Assembly: GCF_003202755.1 (NCBI RefSeq)
Contig: NZ_QGLK01000001.1
Span: forward strand, 744,001-808,000
Length of the DNA: 64,000 nucleotides
From: Bifidobacterium asteroides
Lineage (GTDB): Bacteria > Actinomycetota > Actinomycetes > Actinomycetales > Bifidobacteriaceae
Direction of reading: 5' to 3'
Part shown: positions 63,464 to 64,000 of the stretch, one piece after another
Position numbering within the stretch: position 1 is the first letter of the stretch
Layout of the letters: each line of letters starts with the position of its first letter
Notes under the pieces: generated by a model
Databases searched by the model: none
The model's input: the letters and a program-made list of their open reading frames with translations, nothing else
What the model was told of the DNA's origin: nothing
Made by a program: the position numbers and the translations under genes

Positions 63464-64000
63464 ATGAGCCGCGCCGGGCAAGTCTTGGCAGCGGTCAGGC
63501 GGCTGGCGGGTCTCCTGTTGGCGGTTGCTCTGCTGGCAGGCCTGCCCATGCTCACCGGCTGTGCCCCCAAGGACAGGGCCGTGGGCGACTCCTGGCATGA
63601 GGGTACCGTGCCCCACGACGGCGTGGATCGCTCCGACACGCTCGTGGCTTTGATCGGCTGCCCGCAGAAGGGCGGTAAGGACCCGGATGCCGGTCTGGAC
63701 AGCCGCATCCTGGCATCATTGAAGGCGGAGAGGATGAAGGGCTATTTCTCCTCAGCACAGTCCACCGGCGATCAGCAGGATGGCGTGCAGGATGCCATCA
63801 ACCGCGGGGTCAGTCTGATTCTGATCCGTCGGCCCGGAGCCGGCGACTGGACCCCAGCCCTCAAGGCAGCCCGGAAGGCGGGCATCCCTGTGGTAGAGTT
63901 CGCTCAAAGCGCCAAGGCTTGGACCCCTGACCCGGGTAGGCTCTACTATGCGGCTACGGTTCACCCGGTGGATCCTGCCGGGCATCCACGCGCGCCCCTG
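63464..64000 (+). CDS. Lipoprotein with periplasmic-binding-like fold, 3' end cut by the window
   Basis: An open frame from ATG 63464 to the window end (179 residues so far). Signal peptide with lipobox MLTGC, then a segment resembling type-1 sugar-binding proteins (SRILASLKAERMKGYFS, QDAINRGVSLILIR, ALKAARKAGIPVVEF): the 'each day a new bound state' strand-helix pattern of LacI/RbsB-like receptors. It starts 1 base after the methyltransferase stop, so is cotranscribed. Ligand unknown; the rest lies outside. Confidence 0.75.
   Translation, partial: MSRAGQVLAAVRRLAGLLLAVALLAGLPMLTGCAPKDRAVGDSWHEGTVPHDGVDRSDTLVALIGCPQKGGKDPDAGLDSRILASLKAERMKGYFSSAQSTGDQQDGVQDAINRGVSLILIRRPGAGDWTPALKAARKAGIPVVEFAQSAKAWTPDPGRLYYAATVHPVDPAGHPRAPL

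Overview
The window is a gene-dense, high-GC (roughly 60%) actinobacterial chromosome segment whose gene content points to Bifidobacterium or a close relative in Bifidobacteriaceae. The signs are LacI- and ROK-controlled sugar genes, a Lys/Orn-type cell-wall ligase next to D-aspartate bridge genes, a fused MsrA-MsrB, a fused two-domain oligopeptide ABC ATPase, DUF3710/DUF3159 proteins and the 24-residue actinobacterial ribosomal protein bL37. Genus level is inference; an insect-gut species is possible but not shown by the sequence. I saw no tRNA, rRNA, CRISPR array, prophage or insertion sequence.

Layout. 1-9.6 kb is a carbohydrate block: the end of a sugar ABC permease, an intracellular GH5 enzyme, a LacI-type regulator with two matching lac-operator-like sites, a GH2 beta-galactosidase, and a xylulokinase divergent from a ROK regulator. 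9.6-16.4 kb is a visibly AT-richer block read on the minus strand: a LytTR response regulator, a GHKL sensor kinase, a domain-permuted GH3 enzyme anchored at both ends, a small membrane protein and a membrane-fused esterase. It looks like a self-contained, signal-responsive surface glycan-degradation module and is the most unusual part of the window. 16.5-29.6 kb holds housekeeping genes (Nudix hydrolase, PepP, FolC, SMC), then a convergent cell-wall operon (MurE, D-Asp ligase, Asp/Glu racemase) preceded by an exonuclease gene, and an ECF sigma factor with a Cys-rich putative anti-sigma factor.

29.6-43.5 kb carries bL37, aldose epimerase, IspH, YbaK, a DedA protein, GAPDH, an ArsC/Spx-like protein, thiamine pyrophosphokinase, AzlCD, MsrAB, asparagine synthetase, the infC-rpmI-rplT operon (infC starting at a rare ATT) and a fused membrane/spermidine-synthase-like protein. 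43.6-52.9 kb is a chromosome-maintenance and aromatic amino-acid block: xerD-parA-scpA-scpB, typA, a membrane protein, pheA-tyrA, a small hypothetical gene and xerC. 52.9-60.6 kb is an oligopeptide ABC system with two tandem binding lipoproteins, separated from its permeases and fused ATPase by a strong terminator. The end holds DUF3710, DUF3159, an RNA uracil methyltransferase and a lipoprotein cut by the window edge.

Working together: SMC, ScpA and ScpB form the condensin complex, with ParA and XerC/XerD alongside in chromosome segregation and dimer resolution. MurE, the ligase and the racemase supply a D-Asp-containing peptidoglycan cross-bridge. The opp genes import peptides, and the sugar genes import and split oligosaccharides. 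Start sites were moved from the longest reading frame to the best Shine-Dalgarno/homology start where the two disagreed; those cases are stated.
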